Below, one piece after another: positions 10,501 to 22,520 of a stretch of DNA of 64,000 nucleotides. Made by a program: the position numbers and the translations under genes. Source of the DNA: Nymphaea colorata. Its lineage: Eukaryota; Streptophyta; Magnoliopsida; Nymphaeales; Nymphaeaceae. The DNA lies in assembly GCF_008831285.2 (NCBI RefSeq), contig NC_045140.1:26616131-26680130 (forward strand). The letters are read 5' to 3'. The notes under the pieces were generated by a model. The model ran no database searches and had not been told where the DNA came from. It was given only the letters and a program-made list of their open reading frames with translations. Positions within the stretch are counted from its first letter, which is position 1. Every line of letters begins with the position of its first letter.

Positions 10501-13500
10501 GTAGTTTATTCTAGTAAAGGTTTCAAAAGGTGAACCAGAGAGTGAAGGGTGTGAATTTTATAAAGATTTATCTCCACCCTCTTTTTGTATTTTTCACTGG
10601 GCCTCACAGATGTCAAAGTTTGGTCAGATCAGAAAGAAAGAGGGAGAGAGAAAAGCACGGCAGGGCCTGAGACCAGACGTTGGGAGTGTCACCGGGCTCA
10701 GATCTTTCCATATGGAGGGTTCAAATCCCAGTAGAAAACAGAGTAAAATATTTGGAGGTTTCCTCTGCATTTGTACCAAATGACTGTAGACCAGCACCGG
10801 GAATTGGACCAAGACCGGTCCAAAGATTCACCGTTCTTTGAAAATCTTCATGTCTTTCACTGTGCAAGGGTGGTTTTCATAGTTTGAACATTTGTACTTG
10901 TGTTTAACCCCTTCTCCTCCATCTTTCCCTTTCGAAATTGAGATGGTATTTGCAGAAGCCAATGCCGAATCAGATGACCTAGACTTTTTCCATTTCATAA
11001 TGCTAACTTCTGTTGGCCTACCCTTGGAGAAAGAAGACACTGGCTCGCTGCACAGGCCCCACAAAATTTCTTTGAGGCTATGCCATCATGGATGCTGTGT
11101 CGGCTAGGGTTGCCTTGTGATTCTGAACGAACTAGTTAATGACATGACACTTCTCTTGATGAAGGGACTGAAATAGTGAATGGCGCTTCTTGACTGAATC
11201 AATAATGCGCCCTGCATCCCTGCAAGCACCACACTGACAAAATCAGGCCTACCATATTTTTCTTCCTGCTTTCTCTCCCAACCAAAAACAATAAAAATCA
11301 GGACTACCATTCAATGTCCCACTTTTTCTAGCTTTACATGGCTATCATGGCCGACTTAAAAGCTAAGGGCAAGGACCATACAAGCCCAAAAGCTAGGTTC
11401 CTTTTGTAATTTACGCCTTCCATTATCCCTCGCTTGTTTCTCATGCTTTGCTATATGTGATGGAGAGTGACTTCTGCCTTTCCTTTTCATTTTCTTCCTC
11501 CTGAAAACCTGTTCTGTCTCTGTAACTTGTGTTCTGGTGTTGCTGTCAAAGATCACATGGGGCACACATGGTACAACTGTAGATGCCCAAGGTGAATTTC
11601 AGAAGATGCTTGAGTTGACCCATTGACCTCATTTTATGACAGTTGTACCCTCTGCATTCAATATTATTTGGTTAAGGGTATAAGGGATTAATAGAGCAGG
11701 TATTTCTGACCATCAACATTGTTAGGTCACAGCTGATTATTTTAAAAATTTGCTTGGGTTGGTCTCTGACTACCCACTAAGCCTCTTAGTGGGGAGGCTG
11801 ACTATTCCTCTCCTCTTTTCTGAAATTGGACGGCTACTTTGCTCTTCTGCATTGTTTATAGTTTCCTTGTTGCGCTGGTTACTGTGCGCTTCTGCATGTT
11901 GTGCAATGGCGATTGGAGGGCGAGTCGCTTGTTGTCAGCCTGTGTTAGATAAGTTATAAATATGTTGCTTCATTTGTATCTTACTTGAGGTTGCCGTCGT
12001 CGTTTAAGTTAATTGCTCCAAGGGATGAAACACTGCCGGCTGCCCTTTTGATGCGTTGCGTTCGGGGAACCTGCAAGGCTTGTTACTGTAAAAGTAGCGG
12101 GAAAATCGTGAGCAAAGTATGAAGTATGCGCCGCCCGATACATTAGAAGTCATTAAACACATTACCAGATGCATTGCACCGAGATGCATCTATTGAAGTG
12201 TTGTGAGAGGCCAAAGGAATTTTCTATTCAAAACCTGAACAGAGAAATCCAATATAAATTTAGATGCTGAAATGTTTCAGTCTCTCACAATATAAGGCAT
12301 CAACTGACTGTGAAAACCTGAACAGAGAAATCCAAAATAAAGTTGAATGCTGAAATGCTTGGACTCCCCACAACACTGTTCAATGCATTGTATTTAATCA
12401 CATTATAATGCATCGAGTAGCCATGATTAAAATGGATGTTTGATAGATTTTACTTCTTGCATATATGTAGTATCTTTTGACAATTCACAATTACTTCACC
12501 TGCATTAGCCGATTCGTTCAATCAACACCCTGACTGATTAGCTTCAAAATTCGAAGCACCTGCTGTCAGTATAGGATGGCTATCGGGCTCAATAAGTACT
12601 GAGCCCCTCTGTATAACAAGACAGCTGGACCGGACCTTCATATTTTATTCTTTGATTTGTTAAAAGTTTAAATTAAGTTTATTCACTTTTAAACCTTAAA
12701 AAATGAAAAAAAAACTTTCCCGTTTATTAGATATTGTATCATTACTGACAGCATTGCTCTGCAGAATAGAGGTCGCTTTGGCTCTAATAACGTGATCATG
12801 TAACTAAAAAACATATTATATGCTTGTACTACGAATTAAAAAAAAAACAAGAGAGGCTGTCCAATGTGTCCATCACCTCCACTTTTTAACTAATGATCGT
12901 CGTGGTACTGGCACACTTTTGGTTTGCATAAAGTTTAATATATAAGCGAATAAATTCGACTGTACGTGTTTAATATAAGTTTTAAATTCGGTTTTTATGT
13001 TTTAAAGTTGAAAGCAACATAATTTTTGGAACCAAACCAATCTTTGAGCCGTCCCATCTTCACGAATTATGAGCCATTGATTTTTCGCGGTTTCCGAACA
13101 GATCTTGATGCATACTTTGCATGATTGATAAAGTATATCATTTTTTAAATCCCTACAAGATCTGGCAACCAACAGGGTGTACTATTGTATAATGTAAGGC
13201 TCCCACGTACAAAACAATGTTGATTGGTGCGACCAATGAATGAACTCAAGATTGGTGCATATGAGCGTATACGCATAATGATAAGGGAATTGATATGAGC
13301 TATTTAGAAAATGGGACCCGTGTGGGCTTGATGCCCCCCAATGTCAGCCGATGTATTCATAAGATGATAACAAAAGTTATTTTCTGTTCATAAGAAAGCG
13401 CCATCCTTGCAGAGAGAATTGAATATTTTTACAAAAAAGAATACTGCAACTGGTTAAATTTGAATATTTTACATTTAGCTGCTTGAATTAAACGGAGAAA

Positions 13501-13771
13501 AGAAATAGTTAACATGAACTTGTTTCGTACTTGAGCATGTTCTTGTTATGTTGCTAAAAGTGATCTTCGCTCTAGCAAACTTTTCTGAAAGGATTCGGTG
13601 AACTGGCGTCGTGCATCCTGACGATTTATAATGTTTGCACATGCAGAAGGAAGTGAAGAATCATCATGCAATTAAACAGTTTGGATTCGGGTTAGATCCA
13701 TTGTTCACAATATCTGATTTAACCCGATAGTTGTGAATTATACCCAGACTCCAAATTAAGCCCTTGGGGAC
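10501..13771. other. Intergenic, no supported gene
   Basis: Open frames are short and unrecognised. A B-box-like GGTTCAAATCCC at about 10719 has no convincing partner A box. A duplicated segment is described separately at 12231-12360. The rest is AT-rich single-copy-looking DNA. Confidence 0.5.
12231..12360. repeat. Direct repeat, two copies of about 46 bp, offset 83 bp
   Basis: AAACCTGAACAGAGAAATCC begins both copies, at 12231 and 12314. Similarity runs on through AATATAAATTTAGATGCTGAAATG in diverged form. The spacer between the copies is not repeated. Confidence 0.85.
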
Positions 13772-13921
13772 CGAGCCAGAAAATTTCAACAAAGGGGCAC
13801 TAGTTAGATAATTTTAGATTTTTAAGAGGCCCCCGTATGTAAATTCAAAAACCAACTATGAAATTTCAATATACAATAACCATTTTTGTGGGATTGCCCA
13901 CACCTCCCTTCGCCCCTGCTG
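13772..13921 (-). repeat. Palindromic dispersed repeat, copy B (inverted orientation)
   Basis: TGTGGGATTGCCCACAC at 13887-13903 is an imperfect form of the core. To its left is an AT-rich body ending at GAGCCAGAAAATTTC (13772). In the opposite orientation this matches copy C, which ends TTTTGGCTCCACC. GCCCCTGC flanks the core on the right. Confidence 0.7.
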
Positions 13922-14439
13922 AGCCCTTATCTGATGAGGGCTAAATTTGACATTTATGTATAATTGGGTCAGATCCTTGTTGAGTTTTGGATTCAAATTC
14001 AAATATCTGGACATCTGTACTCTTTACATATCCAAATCAGATCATAATCCAGGTCCTCTTCGCAATACCTGATCCAATTAAATATAGCTGTTTTGGGTCG
14101 GTGAACAGATCTTACTAACCCCTTTGCATCCCTGCATGAAATGCTAAACATGCAAGATTCCGGCCAATGTATGTAACTTCCCCGGCCTGGCTTCCGGCGG
14201 CACAGCTGCTTATGGGACAAGGTGGCAAGTGCCTGCACAAACCAAAAAAATTCTCATCAAAAATTTGTAGGCCCAACCTGAGATCAAACCAAAAGCAGAT
14301 CGTGCTAACTTAAATTTCCGGCTCCACCATCGTCGGCGTCCATCACCATTTCTTAAATAGCAAGAAAGTTTAACTTGTTTTAAAAATACTCATATTTAGT
14401 AGCGCATTATATATATATATAAGGATAGTGTGAGCAACA

Positions 14440-14543
14440 GCGCGCACCAGTCACCATGTGGTTCTGCCACTGATAGGGTCTGTGTTTTGAAGATGGTGAT
14501 TGTCGGGCACTGCAGAATCACATGGTGGCTGGTGTGAGCGCCG
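14440..14543. mobile_element. Foldback (MITE-like) inverted repeat
   Basis: Arm 1 (14440-14472) reads GCGCGCACCAGTCACCATGT then GGTTCTGCCACTG. Arm 2 (14507-14543) is its reverse complement with few mismatches, CAGTCACCATGTGGTTCTG pairing with CAGAATCACATGGTGGCTG. A loop of about 34 bases separates them. GTGAGCAA and TTACTCAC flank the arms, so weaker pairing continues outward. A (TA)n tract lies on the left. RNA from either strand would form a long hairpin. Confidence 0.75.
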
Positions 14544-15590
14544 CACATATGATTATTTTCACATTACTCACTTGAAATATTTGACCGTTCATATATATAA
14601 GAGCTCTAAAGATGAAGTTTTTGAACTGAACAAGAACGGCAGAGTTTTGCTTTTTGAGTGATGGGTGTTTTGGTCATGGTCTCAAGTCAGTTTCCCCCAG
14701 AATGTTCTCCTCTCCGGGTATATGACACCGGCATTGTAAAATGACAACGAACGTGTAGGGTCCTTGTCACCAGGGTATAATGGCCAGCATGATCATGTGA
14801 GAAAGGGAAATCCGTTCCAATGGAGCAGAAGTCTTTTCCTTTTTCAAGCCCGCAGACAGGATGATTTCAAGCACAGTTCTCTGGATGAGTCTGTGGATTG
14901 GGATTCGGGTCAGCTTCAGGCTTTACTGAAGTATTTTCTGAAATTTGATTTGAATTCAAAGTCGTATTCGAACCTTTTATTGAAACCGAATACTCATTGG
15001 CATCTTCATCGGATTCTGAGTGGTTACTGGACTTAGATCCAGATCCAGCTATGATTCTGCATATTGAATCTAAATCTGATGAACAACCACATGATTCAGA
15101 TCCAAATTTCTTTACCAAATCTACCTAAATATATTCAAAATCAAATCGGCTAAAGGTATATCCAACACCATTTACATCCTAAATATGGGCATTCTAACTT
15201 TTTGTGCGCGTGTGGGGAATGGGGAGAGAAGAGAGAAGGGGGGGACAGGCAGGTTACACTATACAAGAACTAGAAATCCTGAATGGCAAGAGATTGTTCA
15301 CAAGGACGAACTTCATATTCAAGTATGTCAGTTCGCCAAGTGAAGAAATTAGCCTCTAGCTGCACCAAGGCTTTGGAGTCCCCCAAATATCACTCAACGG
15401 CTCAACAGGTGGCATAAGAAAGGCTTCAAAGACAAAACCCTCTATGAATGTTGGAAAGATAGCTTCCACATGGTGATATGATTCATTTGGGAAACCCATA
15501 ACTACTTTAAGCATAAAGGGGAGATTCCTATAGGCAACTCGGCGAATCAATTTTGGTCGCACTGCAGCGAGCATTGGTGGACCTATCAGT
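14544..15590. other. Intergenic with a degenerate GATTYRAAT repeat
   Basis: The part at about 14930-15130 is made of GAATCTAAATCTGAT-like phrases of the dispersed AT-rich family. A minus-strand frame of 72 codons (15574-15356) is unrecognised. Nothing else is supported. Confidence 0.45.
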
Positions 15591-15599
15591 TAACCAAGA

Positions 15600-15790
15600 T
15601 GATACATGGGTAGAAATCAACATCACCTCCTGGTTTACGGCTGGCAGGAAAGGGGTAGCGGGCCTGATTAGAGACGCCGCATGTCGGTTTTGGTATAGTC
15701 TACTTGCTGATTTGATAAGAATTTTGGTTAGCGGGAGACTCAAGTTCTTATAGAATGCATCAAGTATTTGACTAACTTGGATGACAATCT
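15600..15790 (+). pseudogene. Possible decayed RNase H-like fragment of a non-LTR retrotransposon
   Basis: The plus-strand frame reads WVEINITSWFTAGRKGVAGLI then RD. This recalls the start of plant LINE-type RNase H domains (W-x-K-x-N-x-DG, then G-x-GG-x-IRD). The frame then stops, and another frame gives ETQVLIECIKYL, like the later E-x-DS-x-x-L-x-x-x-I part. Key acidic residues are missing and a frameshift is needed. The match is suggestive, not proven. Confidence 0.3.
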
Positions 15791-15986
15791 AGGGCGTATT
15801 TACATTCTGGCAAATGATGGTGATTGGAAGCAGCCATTTTGCAGTTCCATAGAATGCAGGTTCTAATCTTTTGATGATTATCCTAGATAATGGACTGTAT
15901 ATCAAATGGAATCCCATAGTTAACATGTGAGACCCATTAAAAGAAAGCACTCCTGAGGCCCTTGCAGACCTATTTTTGTTGTACAT

Positions 15987-16054
15987 ACTACATATTACTC
16001 AATTTTGTTGCAATAAAAGGACTACATATTACTCAACTTTGTTGCAATAAAAGG
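15987..16054. repeat. 34-bp tandem duplication
   Basis: ACTACATATTACTCAA begins both units, at 15987 and 16021. They differ at one base over 34. Confidence 0.95.
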
Positions 16055-19000
16055 ATGCGGGCCTCTCCCCAAGCAGTCATTGTCCGGATAGTTTAATCCT
16101 CTCATTGAATTGTGATCAATTCCGCATCACAGATGTGTCCAAGTGCATAAGATGCAGCGGAGCATAAGACGACATGTTTAAAACCTCGATTTAAGGGTAA
16201 CAGGTGAAAATAAAAGCACGCATTCCAGAAAGCAAAACATGTTACAAATTTATAAGAACCATTACACGGACATCAAGCCAGAGGATGCTATCACCATCCT
16301 CTACCATGGCTCACCTATCCGCTACATAGACAAGTTGATTCAGATGTTCAACAAATCAAAAGCAAAACGACAAACAAGCAGCAAGGAGTACCATGAACTG
16401 CCCTCTGGTAAAATGTAATAAAGGTAACAAATTGCCAGCAGAAATGCAAAGCCCAAAAAAATGTATTGACTGGATTGTATGATCCGAAAGGTAAAACGTT
16501 GTCATATAAATTGCAGTACATAAGTGAAAATGCAATTGACAAACTGAGAAAGAAAAATAATAGAATGAAGGACGAACTAAACTGCAACTACCAGCAAAAA
16601 GTCCTCGAAACTTGATGAAACAAGAAAATTAGTTGAAACACCTAGAGGATTCAAATGTGCGTATGGAGTTAACAAATGGTGACAATTTTAATCACGTCAA
16701 ATCATGGAAAGAACAAAAACTTTCCTGGAAAGAACAAAACTTTCCTTCCATTTCTGATGAAATATGGAGATATATACTGTGGTTCCACTTTTCCATGTTA
16801 CTTCATCTTACTCCTTTCAACCACAAGTCTGTTTACAGCCACCTTTTTCATGCATTAGTGGGACTTTCGCATGCATGTAGCTACTAGAAGAAAAGAATCA
16901 TGGTGAAAAGATAAATAAAACCTTCTTTTCACATTTCTTGTCTTCAACACCAGCCTTCGGTACCATCCAGACAAATATTCACAAACATTAAATCACACCG
17001 ATAGTTTTGGCAAGTAGATTATCTTATAGATGAATAAAAATGAAGGCAACTAGAATATTTTGTAGATGAATAAAATGGTGTTTTTCATATTAGATAAACG
17101 TCTAAGGCACTCGAGTTAGTTTTAGAATCCGTATGGGGTTAACCATCTAAACACCCCAGGGTAATGGTAAGCATCTTCCAACACTTACAATTGGAGGTGA
17201 GGCTTTGCTGGTTAAAGAGCCTCGATGCTGATTGCAGTCAACAGTGGATAAGGAATCTGAAGTCTGTCTTCTTTTCACCCTTTTGGTTGCTTCAATGGCT
17301 TTTACCAGTTTCACTGAAGGTTCTAACATCTTGTAACCACCTTGTTTCCTCCAACAAAAACCAAACAAACTACATGCAAGCCTCTAGTTTAGGTAGTTCT
17401 AATATGATACCCAAGCTTCTTAAACTGGATATATAATCTAATTGACGCCCAATTTCTATCAAACAAGAAGAATCAATGGGATCAGGGCCTCAAGGATTCT
17501 TTCAGTCCACTCCTATGTCCCACTTCGCAATTAAATTTTCGGCCTTTTCAGTGATGGGAAGATGGCATCCACATGCATCCAAAGTTTAACTTTTCAAGAA
17601 CCTGCAACAAACAATTCAAAAACCTATAAACACAGAAGATAACAAATCACAGAGAGGTCGCAGTAATGAAGATAGAGGTAGCACTTGCTAAACCAATCAT
17701 AATTTAAATCTCAAGCACAAACATTTTATGTCCTTTAAGCTGTGCATCAAATGTATAAGCCATAAACAGAAGTAAACATGAGAACTAAGAAGGCACAAAA
17801 AGCACCCAAAAAATCGAAGGAACATTGACAACTTGAGGCATCTATTGTCATACACCAAACATGCATCTAATTTCTATACAGATGATTGATATTTCATTCT
17901 GAAGGAAGTCAATATCATGATGTGCATCTAGCGTAAAAGAGAACAGACATAAGCATGCCAATTCACGCTTTTTAAATGGTATGGACACATACTTTGAGGA
18001 TGTCCAACCATAGCCTAAAGGCCCTAAACCAAGACCTTCTCCAACAATCCAAGGGATATCCAAAGCAAAGCTATGGGGCCTAGGAAGAAAAACTGGTCCA
18101 TCGTATCATATGTCACGGTTACCAACCTAAAGAGGTGGATCATAGTCAAATATCCCAGATCAAAGAGGGATACTGGAATGTAGAGAAGGTGCTGTCATGG
18201 GACTCTTTAAAGGAAACTAGAATTTGTGTTTACTAAGTCCAAGAACCATCTGTCAGATGATAAACAACAACATTATTGACTTGCTTGTTGCACCTACATA
18301 TACGGAAGGTGGTTATACACTGAAATGAACAAATTCATGATAGTGCAACCAGAAGGAAGTACGAACCTTCTAACTGAAACAAAGAATCAGTTTAAGCCAG
18401 TGCACGGAGCTAGTACACAGTACCCAAAAAAAGCTAGAAAACAGATTATTAAGTATCCAACAGTTGAAGCATGAAATCAGTTTGAATGCTGATTGAAAAG
18501 GTACAAATAAAGTTGTTAATGCTAGAACAGCATACACTGTCATTAAATTTTGGTAACAAAACCCAATTTTGCAACTTAGAAACAAGGCACAACTCCCTTA
18601 ATTAATATTTGGGCTAAAGTATTCCCTTTTTTTTGGCTTTCTCACAAAGTTCCTAATGTTCTCAAATTTTATCTTTCCTTTTAATCGTACTCTGTCTCTG
18701 GTTTCTTCCAGTAGGAGTTGGAGCTTTTTGACAGGCTTAAGAAAAAACCCTTTTCTTTTTCCCTAGGGGAGCACTTAAAGCAGATGGCCAGGTTCAAAGG
18801 GGCACCAACCCAGTCCAGAGCAGGCACTCCGTATCCTGGACTGAGCCAATAAATTAACGTTTCAGGTCAGAGGCAGCATGTCCCACCCTTGCCAGGACAT
18901 GGCTCTGCTCCTGGTTTGAGCTAGTATTTGCATTTTTGGATAAGCGTGGATGCAACATTTCACAGCTAAAATGACCAAAAGCCACGATCAATACAGTTTC

Positions 19001-19386
19001 AGTTTACGAAATTATGAGTTAGTTCTTCACAAGCTGTTGGCATGGTAACATCTGAGTATGAAACAACCAGTAGAAGGCAAGCATTAAATGAACAAGAGAG
19101 GGCATGCACTAGAAAAAAATAAATAGACCACAACTTTGGATGCATAATTTGAAAAATGGAATGCTGAATAGAGAAGTTTTCTCCTAAAGTTCACCTCAGG
19201 CAACAAACATCGCAACATGAAAACTTGTACAAACCTGGCAAGTCAAACAGGACACACCTGAACATGGAGAGTCACTGAAGATAATAGCAGAAGGTTCTGG
19301 CTGTGCTTCACAGCTTACAAATACGTCCAATGCACAGCATGTTCTGGAAAATGTCCACAATAAAAGATATCTAAGGGAGAGGTATC
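16055..19386. other. Intergenic and 3' flank of the CRM gene, no supported gene
   Basis: Only short open frames without recognisable translation occur. The part nearest 19386 should contain the CRM 3' UTR. I see no repeat or RNA gene I can name. Confidence 0.5.
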
Positions 19387-20877
19387 TTAACCTTTATTGG
19401 ATTTCTCAGAAACCTGTTCCCTATTCTTGTAAAGGGCAAGATATCTGTGATACTCTTCTAACTCCTTCTCCAACTTCTCAATGAATTGACTTGTGTGTTC
19501 AAGAGATTGTTCAAACTTATACCTCTCCAAGGCCTACAGTAAATATTTAATATACTTAGCCCATCACAAAATTGGCATCATGTTTCATGCATTAAAGGAA
19601 CACTAAAAAGATGTATTCTGGAACATAGATACACATGTCATAGGCCTGAGAACGAAGATTAACAGTTGCTTCAATTTTGTAACGGATGATACCTTCGAGC
19701 ATCCAAGCATGAACCATAATTGCAGATAGGACATTGATAAAATATCTAAGTCCTAAAATGATTTGGAGGAAACCCCTAGACATTTATGGCACTAGAAAAT
19801 GGACCCATAAGGATGAAGGATGAAGAACAAAAATCTTACCTTTGCCTTAGATATAGTATCTGGAGGTGACATAATCTTTGGCTGCACATAGTTCTTTCCT
19901 CGATAGAAAATTATTGTGTTGTCACCTTTAATGTCAATCACAATCCCTTTGCTGAGTCGTGCTAGCTCTTCTGCATATTCATGCACCTGCCCAGGCTTAC
20001 AAGGCTTGCATATAACCTTCACAGTTTCATGTTTTTTCCAATGAAGATGCATGTTAAGAACAACACCCCCAAAGACTCCACGCCGGCCAACTGGGACATA
20101 GTTCTTTTTCTTCTCCCCAGTTCTTTTAAGATAAAACCTCTCCTCTTCTGTCAGACTTTCAGGGTCATAGACTTGCTCAGGAGCTTTTGGAACGTCGAAC
20201 TTTCTTAGCTTTTCAATCAGCCATAATTCTTTCCTCTTTGCCTGACAGAGGAAAAGCATCAAAGTGCAGTCAACTCTACCCGTTCATTTATATTCACATG
20301 AATATGATCAGTATTCTAACCTTTGAATAAGGTTTTGCGATAGGCCCATAATTTAATTTGGTAGCTATTATTAATGCATCCCTTAAGAAAATAAGGTTGG
20401 GTAAATCAACTGAAACATGGAACAGCCAGACAGGAAAACACTGAAACAACGCACAAGCAATAAAAAACAGATGCAACATACCTTTTCCAGTTTATACCTA
20501 ATCCGAACTTCTGGATTTGGAGATGTCATCTTTTTGTTAGCTTTGAGCCGATAAAACCTCAGTTCACTCAGTTTTGCTTTTCTTGACATCTTAAGTCGCT
20601 TTGGCATTTTCTTCCCCATTGTCTTATCCTCAACTTTGGCACTTTGATTGTCCACGGTAAATTTGACAACGTCGTTCTCCATAGATAATGTAACTCTTTC
20701 ACCATTTAGAAACCTAACTTGGCCCCATTTTGCAGAAATTTGGGAAGGTGCTCCGAGCAAATGTGGTCTTCGCAATGCAGGAAAAGAAAAATATGTAATT
20801 GGCTGGTTTGACTCACAGTTTTTCTCATCTCGAGAAGATGGAGAAAGTTCAGAAATATTCAATGCGTTTGGGACCAT
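19387..20877 (-). CDS. Single-CRM-domain (YhbY-like) RNA-binding protein, At3g25440-like; three coding exons
   Basis: Coding exons on the minus strand are 20877-20482, 20241-19840 and 19533-19387. Donors are AAAAG|GTATGT and AAAG|GTAAG; acceptors are CTGTCAG|GC and CTGTAG|GC. All junctions are phase 0, giving at least 314 residues. Residues 90-160 are Lys/Arg-rich. The CRM domain is at about 163-252 and carries the GxxG loop (GRRGVFGG, 185-191). A predicted coiled-coil tail (EQSLEHTSQFIEKLEKELEE) covers about 267-308. CRM proteins of plants bind RNA and most act in group II intron splicing or ribosome maturation in chloroplasts or mitochondria. The similarity to the Arabidopsis single-CRM protein At3g25440 runs to the C-terminus. 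The N-terminus is uncertain: the frame stays open upstream of the ATG to a 3' splice site at 20909, so an upstream coding exon with an organelle-targeting peptide is possible. Confidence 0.88.
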
Positions 20878-20881
20878 TAAG

Positions 20882-22520
20882 CACCTCGTGGAGAAATAGC
20901 ATGCACCACTGCCAAAATATAAAGAAGAAATAAGAAGAATGAGATTTTTTGTTGAATCGTGAAAATATGAGAAAAATCAACTCTACAGGAGTGAGTTACT
21001 TTACAAGAAAGATATTCCTGGGCAATCTGTAATACAGCAAAGGATAGCAGAAAAAGTATACCGTCAATTTCTTTAGAAAAAATCATAAAATAAACAAAAC
21101 CAAACAAGAAATGGTCAAATGAGGAGGGTACCTTTCAATTTGCTAAAAGATCCTTTTCAGCAGAAATAACTATCGATGTTACAAAATTCAAGGTGGCAGT
21201 ACTACAAACTATGGACCAATGACAACATGCTTCAGAACAGTTCTTTTTTGTGTATCTACGTGACCACTTCTGGTACTCCTTCTAAAGAGAGAAGATAGGA
21301 GTATTTCACGTGATAGAAGAAGTAGTAGAAGAAGAAGAAGCAACTTTGCAATGGACATCTAAAAAAAGTCGGTCAACCTGAGATTGAAAATCCATGATAC
21401 TTGACATTAAATCATGTGGCAATCAGAAAATATCTCATGTCACCATAAAAAACCGCTACTGCAGGAGCGCAGGTTCTATAAAAAATTTCCACCCATTTCA
21501 ATCAAATCTTTGTTCTTATTTCTTATTTGTAACGGCGCCCGCAATGATGGTGGTCACATGCAATTTCGTCAGTTCAATTTAAAGACAAGTACCTGAAAAA
21601 CGGAAAGAGACGGCAAACGATGGACACAAGAAGAAGAAGCTTCCTAAAACCATGAGAAGATTGTTATTTCATATAGATAGAATAGAAACTTACCTGGTCG
21701 GAGGACGAAGCTGAGAACCCACCAGCTTGGGAATCCTACTTACGTGGTGGCGACATCTCTGGATAAAACCCATACATTCAAAATCCCACGCAGAACTGCC
21801 GAAAAAAAAAGGACACAAGAAGTGAGGGCAAATTTCATCAAAAGTATGAAATCAATCACATGTTTCGTCATTGTCCAAGTTAGACATAAAAGCATGACGC
21901 CCAATAATCACGAATGCGCAACCAAATATAGACCAGCGACACAGGAAATCTTTGAGGCATTTCGTCGAGCATTGTGCGTGCATAGTGTGTCCACGAAACC
22001 ACCCACACAAGATCATCTCTACAGGCCACAGGCCAGGGGCCAACAAATTCCACACCTTGAAAAATTGCTCAATCGGGATGAGAAAAAACAAATCCACCAA
22101 ACAAAATTTGGACAGCCACGAGAAGATGTTCAAGATAAAATAAGGAATCAGTACGTGCATTTCACCGTTCTTCACGCGCATTTCGAAATCAAACGACAAA
22201 GGAAACTTTCATTCACAAGAGAAGTACCAAAGGCAACTACTAACCCCTTCTCAGAAGTTTCTATGGTCTGCCTGTATTTCAGTGACCGCCTGAAGTTTCT
22301 CTTCGCCGATCGCAGGCCGGAAACTTGCCTATCGCAATCGGGGGACCGGACAGTGGCAGATCAGGGCCGGGTTGTGGACGGCCTTCAAGATCTCCGATCC
22401 ATGATAGATCGAGGGTTTGGGCGGCCTCGAGACCGGGTAGAATCAAAATGAGCCGGGTTCGACCAGAGAACACGGAAGAAAGAGGTCCATATAACGAAGT
22501 CGATCTTTTAATCACGGGCG
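20882..22520 (-). other. 5' region of the CRM gene: leader exon(s), introns and promoter
   Basis: A minus-strand acceptor TTTTGGCAG at 20909 extends the first coding exon upstream to 20908. A strong donor, CCAG|GTAAG, ends a candidate leader exon at 21694. An ATG in that exon (21774) opens 27 codons to the donor, but joining 21694 to 20908 puts it out of frame with the CRM protein. The leader is therefore probably untranslated, or an exon in between is missing from this model. An alternative donor (CACCAC|GTAAGT) lies at 21745. The block at about 22270-22450 is unusually GC-rich for this neighbourhood and is the best promoter candidate. A 235-codon open frame on the plus strand (21744-22451) overlaps it and matches nothing I recognise. 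Confidence 0.45.

Noticed and set aside
10624-10812. tRNA or SINE at GGTTCAAATCCC near 10719
   Set aside because: A B-box-like word is present, but no A box at proper distance and no acceptor stem were found.
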